From: CANKHA01 sp963750965
GTDB lineage: Bacteria > Pseudomonadota > Alphaproteobacteria > Rhizobiales > Xanthobacteraceae
DNA length: 64,000 bases
Assembly (NCBI GenBank): GCA_963750965.1
Contig: CAVVSK010000019.1
Location: forward strand, 124,001 to 188,000
Direction of reading: 5' to 3'
Positions 53,091 through 62,571 of this stretch are shown here, in pieces. Each line of letters opens with the position of its first letter. Position 1 is the first letter of the stretch. The notes beneath the pieces are model-generated. The model had not been told where the DNA came from. It ran no database searches and saw only the letters and a program-made list of their open reading frames with translations. A program made the position numbers and the translations under genes.

Positions 53091-54085
53091 TAGCTCTCGC
53101 CTTCCGCCACCTTGCCGCGGAACAGCCAATAGATCATCACGGTATAACCGAGCACGAGCGGAAGCAGGATGAGCGTGCCGACCAGCATGAACATTTGGCT
53201 TACCGGCGTTGCGGCGGCGTCCCAAATCGTGATGGTAGGCGGCACGAGATAGGGAAACCAGGAAATCGCCAGCCCGATATAGCCGAGCAGGAAGAGCCCG
53301 ATCGCCGACAGGAAAGGCAGCGCGTCCAGCTCTCGTCGCAAGCCGATCCATCCTGCATAGGCGACAAGCGCGGTCACGAGCGGTACCGGCCACAGGTAAA
53401 AGATATTGGGGGTGGAGAACCAGCGCTGCGCGATGCTTGGAAGGGAAAATGGCGTCCATAAACTGACCACGGCCATAAAGAACATCACGCCGGCCAACAG
53501 TGCATAGGCCTGCCGTCGGGCGAGACGCGCCATCTCTCCATCGGTCTTCATGATGAGCCATGTCGCGCCGAGCAGCGCGTAACCTGCCGCAACGCCAATC
53601 CCGCATACCAAAGAGAACGGCGTTGCCCAGTCGAAAGCGCCGCCGGCGAAAGCGCCGTTCTCGACTTTCACTCCCTGGATCAAGCCGCCGAGGATGACGC
53701 CTTGGCACAAGGCCGCTAACGTAGAGCCGCCCGCGAAAGCGACGTTCCATTTCATTTTGCTGCCGGCAATGCCGCGAAATTCAAAGGCGACGCCGCGAAA
53801 TACCAGCGCCAGCAGCATCAGGATGACCGGTATGTAAAAGGCCGGCATGATGATCGAGTAGGCGAGGGGAAAGGCGACGAGCAATCCGCCTCCGCCCATC
53901 ACCAGCCAGGTTTGGTTGCCGTCCCAGAACGGTTTGACGCTAGCCATCATCCGGTCGCGTTCGCGGTCCCCGGCGGCGAAGGGGAACAGGATGCCGACGC
54001 CAAGATCAAAGCCGTCGAGGATGACATACATCGCGACGGCGGTTCCGATCACCGCGGCCCAGATAATCGGCAGATACCATTCCAT
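53084..54085 (-). CDS. cydB: cytochrome bd-type ubiquinol oxidase subunit II
   Basis: 333 residues from ATG 54085, with AGAAGGTGGG upstream and the cydA stop 2 bases before. The family start MEWYLPIIWAAVIGTAVAMY then VILDGFDLGVGILF and KPFWDGNQTWLVMGGGGLLV are typical of CydB/CioB. Nine hydrophobic segments. It forms the quinol oxidase with CydA. cydCD and cydX were not seen here. Confidence 0.95.
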   Translation of the reverse strand: MEWYLPIIWAAVIGTAVAMYVILDGFDLGVGILFPFAAGDRERDRMMASVKPFWDGNQTWLVMGGGGLLVAFPLAYSIIMPAFYIPVILMLLALVFRGVAFEFRGIAGSKMKWNVAFAGGSTLAALCQGVILGGLIQGVKVENGAFAGGAFDWATPFSLVCGIGVAAGYALLGATWLIMKTDGEMARLARRQAYALLAGVMFFMAVVSLWTPFSLPSIAQRWFSTPNIFYLWPVPLVTALVAYAGWIGLRRELDALPFLSAIGLFLLGYIGLAISWFPYLVPPTITIWDAAATPVSQMFMLVGTLILLPLVLGYTVMIYWLFRGKVAEGESYH

Positions 54086-54086
54086 C

Positions 54087-55475
54087 TCAGCCCACCTTCT
54101 GGAAGGCATCGCCGCCGCGGGCGGCTGCGATCGGACTTCGCCCTGGCGGTGGTGGTTCGGTGGTCGCGGGATGAGGACCTGCCGCGATCAGTCGGTTGAT
54201 GTAATAAATCCCCATCGCAAAAACGATTCCATAGACGAGAACGAACAGCGCGAGCGTTGCGGCGATGCTGGAACCCGGCACCGGCGAGATGGCGTCAGCC
54301 GTCCGCAATATCCCATGCACGATCCACGGTTGTCGGCCGCTCTCGGTGACAACCCAACCGGCAATGACGGCGACAAAGCCGACCCACCAGGTTTGCGCGA
54401 CGATGCGCAAAAACCAGCGGGTGTCGAACAGCTGCCTCCGCCACATCAGCCAGACGCCATAAAGCGCGGCGGCGATCATAAAAAATCCGACCGCCAGCAT
54501 AATGCGAAATCCGAAGAACACATTGAGCACCGGCGGACGATTTTCCGGCGGGACGCTCTTCAGGCCGGGAAACAGGCCGTTCGGATCATGAGTAAGTACC
54601 AGCGACGATCCGCGCGGAATGGAAATTGCGAAGTGATTGGTCTCGGCTTTGGCGTCGGGCCAGGCAAAGATATGGAAGTCGCCGGGCTTTGATCCATCCC
54701 AGTGGCCTTCCATCGCAGCTATTTTGATTGGTTGATGCTTCAAAGTGTTCAGCCCGTGCAAATCCCCGATCAGGAGTTGCAGCGGCGCAAGGATCGCGGC
54801 GAGTCCGAGGCCCATGCGCAGCATGATGCGAGCCTCTTCCGTGTGGCGAGCCGCGAGCAGATAGCGTGCGCCCACGGCGATCACCACGAAAGCGGTGGTC
54901 AGATAGGCAGCGTTGAGCATATGTGCGAAGCGATAGGGAAAGCTCGGATTGAAGATGATCTCGAACCAGCTCACCGGATAGGCGATCCCGGCGCGCATCT
55001 CGTGACCCACAGGAGTGTGCATCCAGCTGTTGGCCGACAGAATCCAGAATGCGGAGGTGGCGGTGCCCACCGCCACTGCGACCGCAGAAAACACATGCAG
55101 CCAGCGCGGTACGCGGTCGCCGCCGAACAGCAGGATGCCGAGGAAGGTGGCCTCGAGGAAAAAGGCGGTCAGCACTTCATAGCCGGCAAGCGGGCCGATT
55201 ACATTGCCGGTGACGACCGAAAAGCGGCTCCAGTTGGTGCCGAGCTGATAAGACAGCACGATGCCGGATACCACGCCCATGGCGAAGGACACGGCGAAGA
55301 TCCGTGTCCAGAAGCGTGCGATTTCCTTGTAAACGTCCCGGCCCGTCCAGCTCCACAGTATTTCCAGAGTGGCGATATAGGCCGAGAGGCCGATAGTGAA
55401 ACTCGGGAAAATAATATGGAAGGAAATCGTGAAGGCGAATTGCCAGCGCGCGAGCAGGACGGGGTCGAAATCCAT
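54087..55475 (-). CDS. cydA: cytochrome bd-type ubiquinol oxidase subunit I (cyanide-insensitive type)
   Basis: 462 residues. Haem ligand region WQFAFTISFHIIFPSFTIGL, GYEVLTAFFLEATFLGI (haem d Glu), and the quinol-oxidation motif region KIAAMEGHW. The stretch between GWVVTESGRQPW and the preceding helix lacks the long E. coli-type Q-loop insertion, placing it in the short-Q-loop CIO group (cioA). It is a low-proton-yield terminal oxidase used under low oxygen or when haem-copper oxidases are inhibited. It is first in the cydAB operon. Confidence 0.95.
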   Translation of the reverse strand: MDFDPVLLARWQFAFTISFHIIFPSFTIGLSAYIATLEILWSWTGRDVYKEIARFWTRIFAVSFAMGVVSGIVLSYQLGTNWSRFSVVTGNVIGPLAGYEVLTAFFLEATFLGILLFGGDRVPRWLHVFSAVAVAVGTATSAFWILSANSWMHTPVGHEMRAGIAYPVSWFEIIFNPSFPYRFAHMLNAAYLTTAFVVIAVGARYLLAARHTEEARIMLRMGLGLAAILAPLQLLIGDLHGLNTLKHQPIKIAAMEGHWDGSKPGDFHIFAWPDAKAETNHFAISIPRGSSLVLTHDPNGLFPGLKSVPPENRPPVLNVFFGFRIMLAVGFFMIAAALYGVWLMWRRQLFDTRWFLRIVAQTWWVGFVAVIAGWVVTESGRQPWIVHGILRTADAISPVPGSSIAATLALFVLVYGIVFAMGIYYINRLIAAGPHPATTEPPPPGRSPIAAARGGDAFQKVG

Positions 55476-55587
55476 GATCGGCCACCTGGATGCAATGCCC
55501 TATAGGGACGTCTTCTATACCGAAAGCAGACTCAATTGTAGCGGTGAGGTCCAGTAAGGACTGCCACCCACTGCTGGCCGGGAGCAA

Positions 55588-56523
55588 CTAGATACCGAGG
55601 GCCCTTTTGATCGCCAGAAAATCCCGCCACGCGAGACGCTTCTGCAGCGGGCTGCGCAGCAGAAAGGCAGGGTGGAATGTCGCCATGGCGCGGATCTCGC
55701 GCTTGCCGGTGTGATAGCTGAACCAGCGCCCGCGCATCTTGGTGATCCCCTCGCGGATGCCAAGCAGCGTCTGCGCGGACGGGCCGCCGAGACAAACAAG
55801 AATGTCGGGGTTTACCAGCTCGATCTGCCGTTGAATGAAGGGTAGGCAGGTTTGCGACTCCTGCGGCGTCGGCGTGCGGTTGCCGGGCGGGCGCCATGGG
55901 ATGATGTTGGCGATATAGACGCGGCTGCGGTCGAGGCCGATCGCGCTCAGCATCCGGTCCAGCAGCTTTCCCGAGCGTCCGACGAAGGGCAGACCTTCGA
56001 TGTCTTCGTCGCGGCCGGGCGCTTCGCCCACAAACATGATCTTCGCCTGTGGGTTCCCGTCAGCAAAGACAAGCTGCGTGGCCGTGCCTTTCAGCGCGCA
56101 GCCCTCGAAGGCCGCGAGCGCGACGCGCAGATCTTCCAGAGCGGCAATTCCTTTGACCGCCTCCAGCGCGGCCAGGGCTGCGGCGTCCGGAGGAAGTGGT
56201 GCCGAGGCAAATGAAGGCGGGCTCTCTCCCCCACGGGCCTCAGGCTTGCCCGAGTCCCGCATCCTAGTGCCCAAGTCGGGCAATGAAGCTCGCCCACCCG
56301 GCGAGCTTGGCTCGCCGACCTCCTCCGACGCACGTCGGGCCTGCCCGACTTGCGCAGTATGATGATGCGGATCTCGGGCAGGCCCGAGATCCGTGGGGGA
56401 GGTAGAAAAAGAAGTGTCATCGGCGAAACGGTCCACCGGCTCTTCTCCGACAGGCGCGTCGACACCCGCCTCGAGATAGAAGGCGAGAAGCTCGCGCGCC
56501 GCTTTTTCGGTATCGGGAGTCAT
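55588..56523 (-). CDS. uracil-DNA glycosylase (type-4/UdgA-like family) with a repeat-encoded linker
   Basis: 311 residues from ATG 56523 (MTPDTEKAARELLAFYLEAG). The catalytic domain starts near residue 130: FEGCALKGTATQLVFADGNP, motif A VGEAPGRDEDIEGLPFVGRS, then YIANIIPWRPPGNRTPT and motif B ATFHPAFLLRSP. One Cys of the usual 4Fe-4S set (GCALK) is visible, others are less clear. It removes uracil from DNA. Residues about 41-100 are encoded by a palindromic repeat element and are low-complexity. The stop/start overlaps the upstream small exported-protein gene (ATGA). Confidence 0.9.
   Translation of the reverse strand: MTPDTEKAARELLAFYLEAGVDAPVGEEPVDRFADDTSFSTSPTDLGPARDPHHHTAQVGQARRASEEVGEPSSPGGRASLPDLGTRMRDSGKPEARGGESPPSFASAPLPPDAAALAALEAVKGIAALEDLRVALAAFEGCALKGTATQLVFADGNPQAKIMFVGEAPGRDEDIEGLPFVGRSGKLLDRMLSAIGLDRSRVYIANIIPWRPPGNRTPTPQESQTCLPFIQRQIELVNPDILVCLGGPSAQTLLGIREGITKMRGRWFSYHTGKREIRAMATFHPAFLLRSPLQKRLAWRDFLAIKRALGI
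56225..56402. repeat. palindromic element inside the uracil-DNA glycosylase gene
   Basis: The ends are an imperfect inverted repeat of about 40 bases: CTCCCCCACGG...TTGCCCGAG...CCGCATC on the left (56225-56263) and its near-complement GATGCGG...CTCGGGCA...CCGTGGGGGAGG on the right (56364-56402). Inside, CAAGTCGGGCA (about 56272-56282) pairs with TGCCCGACTTG (about 56342-56352), and GGCGAGCTTGGCTCGCC forms a small hairpin. The gene reads through it without a stop. Confidence 0.82.
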
Positions 56524-56813
56524 GGCGCAGGTGAACACGGAATCTGGTCGTAGTTGCGATTACGATAGGCCTCAAAATTGGCGGAGCCGATGCGCCCGCG
56601 ATCGCAGATAAAGGTCACGCCTTCCCCGCTGGGCTTGCGAAACCAGATTTTATCCGGGAACACGCGGATAGCTTGCATTTCGTAGCCTTCTGCCAGCAAG
56701 GAAGCCAGCGTTCGTGCCGGGGGCGGCGATGGCGCCGCCGCGCCGGCCTGGGCGTGGGCTTCGTTGACGCAGGCAAGCATCAAGGCAATCCAGAGAAGTT
56801 TTTTAGTCGGCAT
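56520..56813 (-). CDS. small exported protein of unknown function
   Basis: 97 residues from ATG 56813 (MPTKKLLWIALMLACVNEAH then AQA), a clear signal peptide with AHA-Q cleavage. The mature part of about 75 residues has a Pro/Ala stretch and a compact domain with LLAEGYEMQAIRVFPDKIWF and ICDRGRIGSANFEAYRNRNY. Two Cys (FIC and IPC) could form a disulfide. It overlaps the uracil-DNA glycosylase start by 4 bases, so the two are co-transcribed. The function is unknown. Confidence 0.72.
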   Translation of the reverse strand: MPTKKLLWIALMLACVNEAHAQAGAAAPSPPPARTLASLLAEGYEMQAIRVFPDKIWFRKPSGEGVTFICDRGRIGSANFEAYRNRNYDQIPCSPAP

Positions 56814-56914
56814 CGGTGTAAGGGAACGAGGTTTAGGACGCTGCATTGTAGCACGCCCGTTCGCTTACTGGCCCGCCACTTGTGGCAGACTGCGAAAGAG
56901 AATCAGAGCCGCCC

Positions 56915-58597
56915 ATGGATGCGCAAACGCCGAGTGCCGAAGCATTAGCCGCGGAATTGCCCGCGCGTGAGGCAATGGAATTTGACGTCGTGATCGTCGG
57001 CGCCGGTCCGGCCGGGCTCGCCGCCGCGATCCGGCTGAAGCAGATAAATCCGGAAATCTCAGTGGTCGTGGTGGAAAAGGGCTCGGAAGTCGGGGCGCAT
57101 ATTCTGTCCGGCGCAGTGATCGATCCGATTGGGCTTGATCGCCTGCTGCCTGACTGGCGCAACGAAGATAGTCCGATCAAGACCAAGGTTTCCACCGACC
57201 GGTTCTATTGGCTGGGGTCATCCGGCGGGTTGCGGCTGCCGAATTTTCTGATGCCGCCGCTGATGGGCAATCACGGCAATTACATCGTCTCGCTCGGCGA
57301 GGTTTGCCGCTGGCTGGCGTCGAAAGCGGAAGCTGCGGGCGTCGAAATCTATCCCGGCTTCGCAGCGGCGGAAGTGTTGTATGACGGCAGGGGCGCGGTT
57401 GCCGGCATCGCCACCGGCGACATGGGCATCGGCAAGGACGGCAAGCCGAAAGAAAGTTTCACCCGCGGCATGGAACTGCGTGCGAAATACACGCTCCTTG
57501 CCGAAGGCGCGCGCGGCAATCTCACCAAGGCTTTGCTGAAGAGCTATGCCCTCGGGGCCGAATGCGAGCCGCAGAAATTCGGCATCGGATTGAAGGAGTT
57601 GTGGCAAGTCGCGCCGGAAAAGCATCAGCCCGGCCTAGTGCAGCATTCCTTCGGCTGGCCACTTGATAGCGGCACCGGCGGAGGCTCGTTCCTTTATCAC
57701 TACGGCGACAATCTCGTTTCGGTCGGCTTCGTGGTGCATCTCAATTATGAAAATCCTTATCTCGCGCCGTTTGATGAATTTCAGCGCTTCAAGACGCATC
57801 CGCTCATTCGCGAGACCTTCGAAGGCGGCAAACGGCTTTGCTACGGCGCGCGCGCATTAACCGAGGGCGGCTATCAGTCCGTGCCAAAACTGACGTTTCC
57901 GGGCGGTGCGTTGGTCGGCTGCGCAGCCGGCTTCATGAACGTTCCGCGCATCAAGGGCAGCCACAATGCCATGCTGTCCGGCATTCTTGCCGCGGAGCAT
58001 GTTGCGCAAGCGCTCTCGGCCGGACGCAGCAATGACGAAATCGCCGCCTACGAGCAAGCCTGGCGAAAGTCGGATATCGGGCGCGATCTCTGGAAGGTGC
58101 GCAACGCCAAACCACTGTGGTCGAAATTCGGCACTTTCGCCGGCGTCGTGCTGGGCGGGCTCGACATGTGGGCCAATACGCTCGGTTTATCGGTATTCGG
58201 TACACTCGGTCACGGCAAGCCGGATTATGCCTCGCTGAAGCCGGCCTCCGGGTCGCAACCGATCGTCTATCCGAAACCGGACGGTGTGTTGACCTTCGAC
58301 CGGCTGTCATCGGTATTCCTGTCCAATACCAATCACGAGGAAGGGCAGCCGGCGCACCTCATCGTGCACGACATGGCCCTGCAGAAATCATCAGAGCATG
58401 ATGTCTATGGCGGGCCTTCGGCGCGCTATTGCCCAGCCGGTGTGTATGAATGGGTGGAAGAGGGCGGCACGCCGCGCTTTGTCATCAATGCGCAGAATTG
58501 CGTCCACTGCAAAACCTGCGACATCAAAGACCCAAACCAGAACATCACCTGGGTGCCGCCCGAAGGGGGCGGGGGGCCGAATTATCCGAACATGTGA
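56915..58597 (+). CDS. electron transfer flavoprotein-ubiquinone oxidoreductase
   Basis: 560 residues from ATG 56915; ATG 56882 in the same frame lies upstream and adds an unlikely extension. FAD-binding VVIVGAGPAGLAAAIRLKQI at about 23-42, HILSGAVIDPIGLDRLLPDW, and the C-terminal 4Fe-4S site with NCVHCKTCDIKDPNQNITW plus the earlier RYCPAGVYEW Cys. It carries electrons from ETF (fatty- and amino-acid oxidation) into the quinone pool at the inner membrane. Stands alone on the plus strand, followed by the TPR gene. Confidence 0.97.
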   Translation: MDAQTPSAEALAAELPAREAMEFDVVIVGAGPAGLAAAIRLKQINPEISVVVVEKGSEVGAHILSGAVIDPIGLDRLLPDWRNEDSPIKTKVSTDRFYWLGSSGGLRLPNFLMPPLMGNHGNYIVSLGEVCRWLASKAEAAGVEIYPGFAAAEVLYDGRGAVAGIATGDMGIGKDGKPKESFTRGMELRAKYTLLAEGARGNLTKALLKSYALGAECEPQKFGIGLKELWQVAPEKHQPGLVQHSFGWPLDSGTGGGSFLYHYGDNLVSVGFVVHLNYENPYLAPFDEFQRFKTHPLIRETFEGGKRLCYGARALTEGGYQSVPKLTFPGGALVGCAAGFMNVPRIKGSHNAMLSGILAAEHVAQALSAGRSNDEIAAYEQAWRKSDIGRDLWKVRNAKPLWSKFGTFAGVVLGGLDMWANTLGLSVFGTLGHGKPDYASLKPASGSQPIVYPKPDGVLTFDRLSSVFLSNTNHEEGQPAHLIVHDMALQKSSEHDVYGGPSARYCPAGVYEWVEEGGTPRFVINAQNCVHCKTCDIKDPNQNITWVPPEGGGGPNYPNM

Positions 58598-58771
58598 GGA
58601 TAAAAGCTCCACCCGGCCACGATGCTGCCATACAGCCGCTTTCATGCTGCTGCATACGACCAGTGGCGCGTCTTCTTGCAGCCAAGACACAAAAGGGTCA
58701 TTCTCGGTATTCGGCCGCCGCCTATCTCTTTTTCGCCAAATTCGCCATTCTCCGATGGAGATTATTGCTCC

Positions 58772-60520
58772 GTGACAGCCTCCACGATGTTCCGCCGCCT
58801 CGTCAGTGCCACGCTCATCGCCTCTGGCCTGCTGCTGACACAAGCGGCCTCTGCGCAGATTCCGACGCAGCAAGAGCTTCTCCGCCTCGCGCCGCTTGGC
58901 GCCTATCTTGCGGCGCGTCACGCCGGCGCCGATCGCGACGCCGCGGCGCAAGCCGCCTATTACCGCGCTGCCTTGCGCGCGGATCCCAACAACAAGGAAC
59001 TTCTCGAGCGCGCTTTCCTCGCGCTGCTGGCAAGCGGCGAAGTCGAGGAGTCTGGTAAGCTCGCCGATAGGATCGTCCAAACCGAAAAGGCCCACCGCAT
59101 CGCGCGGCTCGTGCTCGGCATCCGTGCGATCAAGCAGAAGCAATATCAGACCGCGCGGCAGCAGCTGGAACTGTCGGTGGGAAATCCGGTTACGGATCTG
59201 GCGGCGGCTCTGCTCTTGGGCTGGGCTGCTTACGGCGCCGAGGAGGCCCGTAGCGCGGTCGAGGCTATCGACAAGCTACCGGGGCCGGATTGGTACGGTC
59301 CGTTCAAGGACATGCATGCTGGCCTGATTCTCGAACTTTCCGGCAACAAGAAGGAAGCCGGCAAGCGGTTCGAGCATGCGTACAAGCTCGATCCGAACGA
59401 CACGCGGCTGGTGGAGGCTTATGCCGGCTGGTCCGGACGAAATGGCGCCAAAGATGAGGCCCTCAAGACCATAGAGGCCTATCAGAAGGTATCGCCGCGC
59501 CAGCCGCTCATTCTCACAGCCAAGGAGAGGATCAAGCGGGGTGCCCGGCCTTCGCCGATCGTCAATTCGCCGCAGGAAGGCGCGGCGGAAGCCCTCTACG
59601 GCATGGGCGCCTGGATCAGCCGCCGCGGCGGCGAAGACCTCGGCCTCGTCTACCTCCAGCTCGCGCTTTATCTGCATCCCACGCATCCGCTGGCGCTGAT
59701 CGCACTGGCGGATCTCTATTCGGCGGTGAAGAAGCCGGAGCTCGCGATCAAACTTTATGAACGCGTGCCCGCAAACTCACCCATGCGGCGCAATGCCAAT
59801 ATCCAGCTCGCTATTGATCTCGACGGTCTCGAGCGCACCGACGAGGCGCGCAAACTGCTGGACAAATTGATCGCGGAAAGGCCGAAGGACGTCGAAGCAA
59901 TCCTTGCCCTCGGACATATTCTGCGCGGCCGCAAGAAATATGCGGAATGTGCCGATGTCTATTCCAAGGCCATCGCGACGATTACCAATGCGCAGAAGTC
60001 GGACTGGCTGGTATATTATTTCCGCGGTATCTGCTTCGAGCGCGCGCGGCAATGGGACACGGCGGAGGCCGACCTGAAGAAAGCGCTCGAGCTTTTTCCG
60101 GAACAGCCGCAGGTGCTCAACTATCTCGGCTATTCATGGATCGACCAGGGCGTGAACCTGGATGAAGGCATGCGCATGATCCGCCGCGCGGTCGAGCAAC
60201 GGCCGGAGGACGGTTACATCATCAATTCGCTCGGCTGGGCTTATTACCGGCTGGGCCAGTATGACGAGGCGGTGAAGCATCTTGAACGCGCCGTCGAGCT
60301 CAGGCCGGAAGACCCGACGATCAACGATCACCTCGGCGACGTCTATTGGCGCGTGGGCCGTCTGCATGAGGCCAAGTTCCAATGGTCGCATGCCCAGGAT
60401 TTGAAGCCCGAGCCGGAGGAGCTTCTCAAGATTGAGGAAAAGCTGAAAGTTGGGCTTACGGACAATCCTTCTTCGGCGGCTGAGGCGGAAAAAATAAAAA
60501 AGTCCCGTAGCGGCGGCTGA
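58772..60520 (+). CDS. exported tetratricopeptide-repeat protein
   Basis: 582 residues from GTG 58772 (GGAG 11 bases upstream); ATG 58787 is the other candidate, and both keep the signal peptide RRLVSATLIASGLLLTQAAS followed by AQ. The mature protein is built of TPR helices: an N-terminal set (AAYYRAALRADPNNKELLER), a middle region, and C-terminal canonical repeats (DTAEADLKKALELFPEQPQV, DEAVKHLERAVELRPEDPTI). Probably a periplasmic or lipoprotein-like assembly scaffold. It sits 8 bases upstream of ispE in the same direction, as in other Hyphomicrobiales. Confidence 0.88.
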   Translation: MTASTMFRRLVSATLIASGLLLTQAASAQIPTQQELLRLAPLGAYLAARHAGADRDAAAQAAYYRAALRADPNNKELLERAFLALLASGEVEESGKLADRIVQTEKAHRIARLVLGIRAIKQKQYQTARQQLELSVGNPVTDLAAALLLGWAAYGAEEARSAVEAIDKLPGPDWYGPFKDMHAGLILELSGNKKEAGKRFEHAYKLDPNDTRLVEAYAGWSGRNGAKDEALKTIEAYQKVSPRQPLILTAKERIKRGARPSPIVNSPQEGAAEALYGMGAWISRRGGEDLGLVYLQLALYLHPTHPLALIALADLYSAVKKPELAIKLYERVPANSPMRRNANIQLAIDLDGLERTDEARKLLDKLIAERPKDVEAILALGHILRGRKKYAECADVYSKAIATITNAQKSDWLVYYFRGICFERARQWDTAEADLKKALELFPEQPQVLNYLGYSWIDQGVNLDEGMRMIRRAVEQRPEDGYIINSLGWAYYRLGQYDEAVKHLERAVELRPEDPTINDHLGDVYWRVGRLHEAKFQWSHAQDLKPEPEELLKIEEKLKVGLTDNPSSAAEAEKIKKSRSGG

Positions 60521-60528
60521 ACCGCCGC

Positions 60529-61434
60529 ATGGATTCTTTCACCGCGCGCGCTCCCGCCAAAATCAATCTCACATTGCGCGTCGCTGGCCGTCGCAGCGAC
60601 GGCTTGCATGAGATCGAAAGCCTTGTTGTCTTCTCCGATATCTCCGACGAATTAGGTCTCGATCCATTGCGGCCCCGCGGGCTCGAAATGCTGGGTCCGC
60701 TGCGGGCGGAGTGCGGCCCAGCAGCAGACAATCTCGTTCTGAAAGCCGCCGGCGCGCTGGCTGCGCGCGTGTTCGATTTGAAAATAGGCCACTTTGCTTT
60801 GATCAAGCGGATACCGGTGGCGGCTGGGCTAGGTGGCGGCTCGGCGGATGCCGCGGCCGCCTTGCGGCTGCTCGCGCAGGCAAACGGCCTTCGGCCCGAT
60901 GATCCGCGCTTGCACGAAGCGGCCCGCGTGACCGGCGCCGACGTGCCGGTCTGCCTCGATCCGCAGCCACGCATCATGCGCGGCGCCGGAGAAGTGCTGT
61001 CGGCCGTTGTCAAACTGCCGCCGCTTCCGTCCGTGCTGGTGAATCCGGTTGTGGCACTGCCGACCAGGCAAGTTTTCGATGCCTTCGATAAATTAAGTAC
61101 CGGGCCGCTGGCGCAGGAAGCACCGCTTTCCTTCACAACGCGCGATGAGCTTTTGGCCTTGTTGCAGGCGCAGCCCAACGATCTGGAGGCCGCTGCGATT
61201 TCATTACAACCGGTGATTACTGAGGTGCTTTCCGCGCTGCGCGATCTGCCGTCATGCCAGATCGCCCGCGTGTCCGGTTCCGGCGCAACCTGTTTTGGGC
61301 TTTTCGATACGCAGGAAGCGGCGGCCTCCGCCGCGCGACAGCTCCGCACCAAGCGGTGGGATTGGTGGATAGAGGAGACGACGCTCGGTGAAACCTTACC
61401 CGAAAAGCCTATCCTCGGACTTGATCCGGGATAG
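60529..61434 (+). CDS. ispE: 4-(cytidine 5'-diphospho)-2-C-methyl-D-erythritol kinase
   Basis: 301 residues. The GHMP-kinase ATP loop is PVAAGLGGGSADAAAALRLL. The N-terminal APAKINLTLRVAGRRSDGLH and the late VSGSGATCFGLFD are the other two family motifs. It phosphorylates CDP-methylerythritol in the MEP pathway to isoprenoids. The convergent polyprenyl synthase uses the product of that pathway. Confidence 0.96.
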   Translation: MDSFTARAPAKINLTLRVAGRRSDGLHEIESLVVFSDISDELGLDPLRPRGLEMLGPLRAECGPAADNLVLKAAGALAARVFDLKIGHFALIKRIPVAAGLGGGSADAAAALRLLAQANGLRPDDPRLHEAARVTGADVPVCLDPQPRIMRGAGEVLSAVVKLPPLPSVLVNPVVALPTRQVFDAFDKLSTGPLAQEAPLSFTTRDELLALLQAQPNDLEAAAISLQPVITEVLSALRDLPSCQIARVSGSGATCFGLFDTQEAAASAARQLRTKRWDWWIEETTLGETLPEKPILGLDPG

Positions 61435-61467
61435 CACCGTTTCGGATCAGCTGATGCTCGGCGTGGC

Positions 61468-62478
61468 TTAGTGCGCCCGGGCGATGCAGAATTGTACCGC
61501 CTCTTCCAGCGCCTCCTTCATTTGCGAAGCGGGGAACAGCGCCAGCGCGTCCTTGGCCATGGCGCCGTAGTGATGCGCACGCTTGATCGCGTCGTCCAGC
61601 GCCCGATGCTTGACCATGAGGCCGATGGCGTTTTCGAGATCGGCGTCGCTGAACTCGTTATCTTCCAGCGTTCGCTTCCAGAAGGCGCGCTCCTCATCGT
61701 TGCCGCGGCGGAATGACAGCACCACCGGCAGAGTGATCTTTCCTTCGCGGAAATCGTCGCCGACGTTCTTGCCTAGTTTCGCGGCTTTGCCACCATAGTC
61801 GAGCACATCGTCGACCAGCTGGAATGCGATCCCGAGATTCATGCCGAAGGAACGGCATGCGGCCTGTTCGGGTTTCGGTCTTTGCGCCAGCGCGGGGCCG
61901 ACTTCGCAGGCGGCGGCAAACAGCTCAGCGGTCTTGGCGCGGATCACCGAGAGATATTCGTCTTCCGTTGTGGCGGTATTCTTGGCCACCGCGAGCTGCA
62001 TCACCTCACCCTCGGCAATGACGGCGGCGGCAGAGGAAAGGATTTCCAGAGCACGCAGCGAGCCCACTTCCACCATCATCTTGAAGGCCTGGCCGAGCAG
62101 GAAATCGCCGACCAGCACACTCGCCTCGTTGCCCCAGAGCATCCGCGCCGCGGCCTTGCCGCGCCGCAGTTCGCTCTCGTCCACCACGTCGTCATGCAGC
62201 AGGGTGGCGGTGTGCATGAACTCGACCGAGGCGGCGAGCTTGATATGCCCGTTACCGGAATAGCCGGTGATGTCCGCCATTGCCAAGGTCAGCATGGGGC
62301 GGAGCCGCTTGCCGCCGGAGGCGATGAGGTGGTTGGCGACCTCGGGGATCATGGTCACCTCCGAACCCGTGCGGGACAGAATGGTGGTATTCACCCGGTC
62401 CAGGTCGGCGGCTACGAGCTCGGCCAAACGGTCAACGGAGCCGGAGGGAGGACTCTCAAACGGGACGACGACGGCCAA
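61468..62478 (-). CDS. polyprenyl diphosphate synthase (octaprenyl-type)
   Basis: 336 residues. First Asp-rich motif LLHDDVVDESELRRGK and second QLVDDVLDYGGKAAKLGKNV; GGKRLRPMLTLAMADI near the N-terminus binds IPP. The small-to-medium residues before the first motif (EFMHTAT) fit a long-chain (C40-C50) product used for the ubiquinone side chain. Probably IspB/DdsA-like; the chain length cannot be fixed from sequence. It is divergent from the GT2 gene. Confidence 0.93.
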   Translation of the reverse strand: MAVVVPFESPPSGSVDRLAELVAADLDRVNTTILSRTGSEVTMIPEVANHLIASGGKRLRPMLTLAMADITGYSGNGHIKLAASVEFMHTATLLHDDVVDESELRRGKAAARMLWGNEASVLVGDFLLGQAFKMMVEVGSLRALEILSSAAAVIAEGEVMQLAVAKNTATTEDEYLSVIRAKTAELFAAACEVGPALAQRPKPEQAACRSFGMNLGIAFQLVDDVLDYGGKAAKLGKNVGDDFREGKITLPVVLSFRRGNDEERAFWKRTLEDNEFSDADLENAIGLMVKHRALDDAIKRAHHYGAMAKDALALFPASQMKEALEEAVQFCIARAH

Positions 62479-62571
62479 GGGGCTTCTCCTGACAAGGACG
62501 GGAGAGCATAGAAACGCTATGGTGAGCGGGCAAGTGCGTCGTTATTCTGGTAGTGGCGGCAGGAAGGAACG

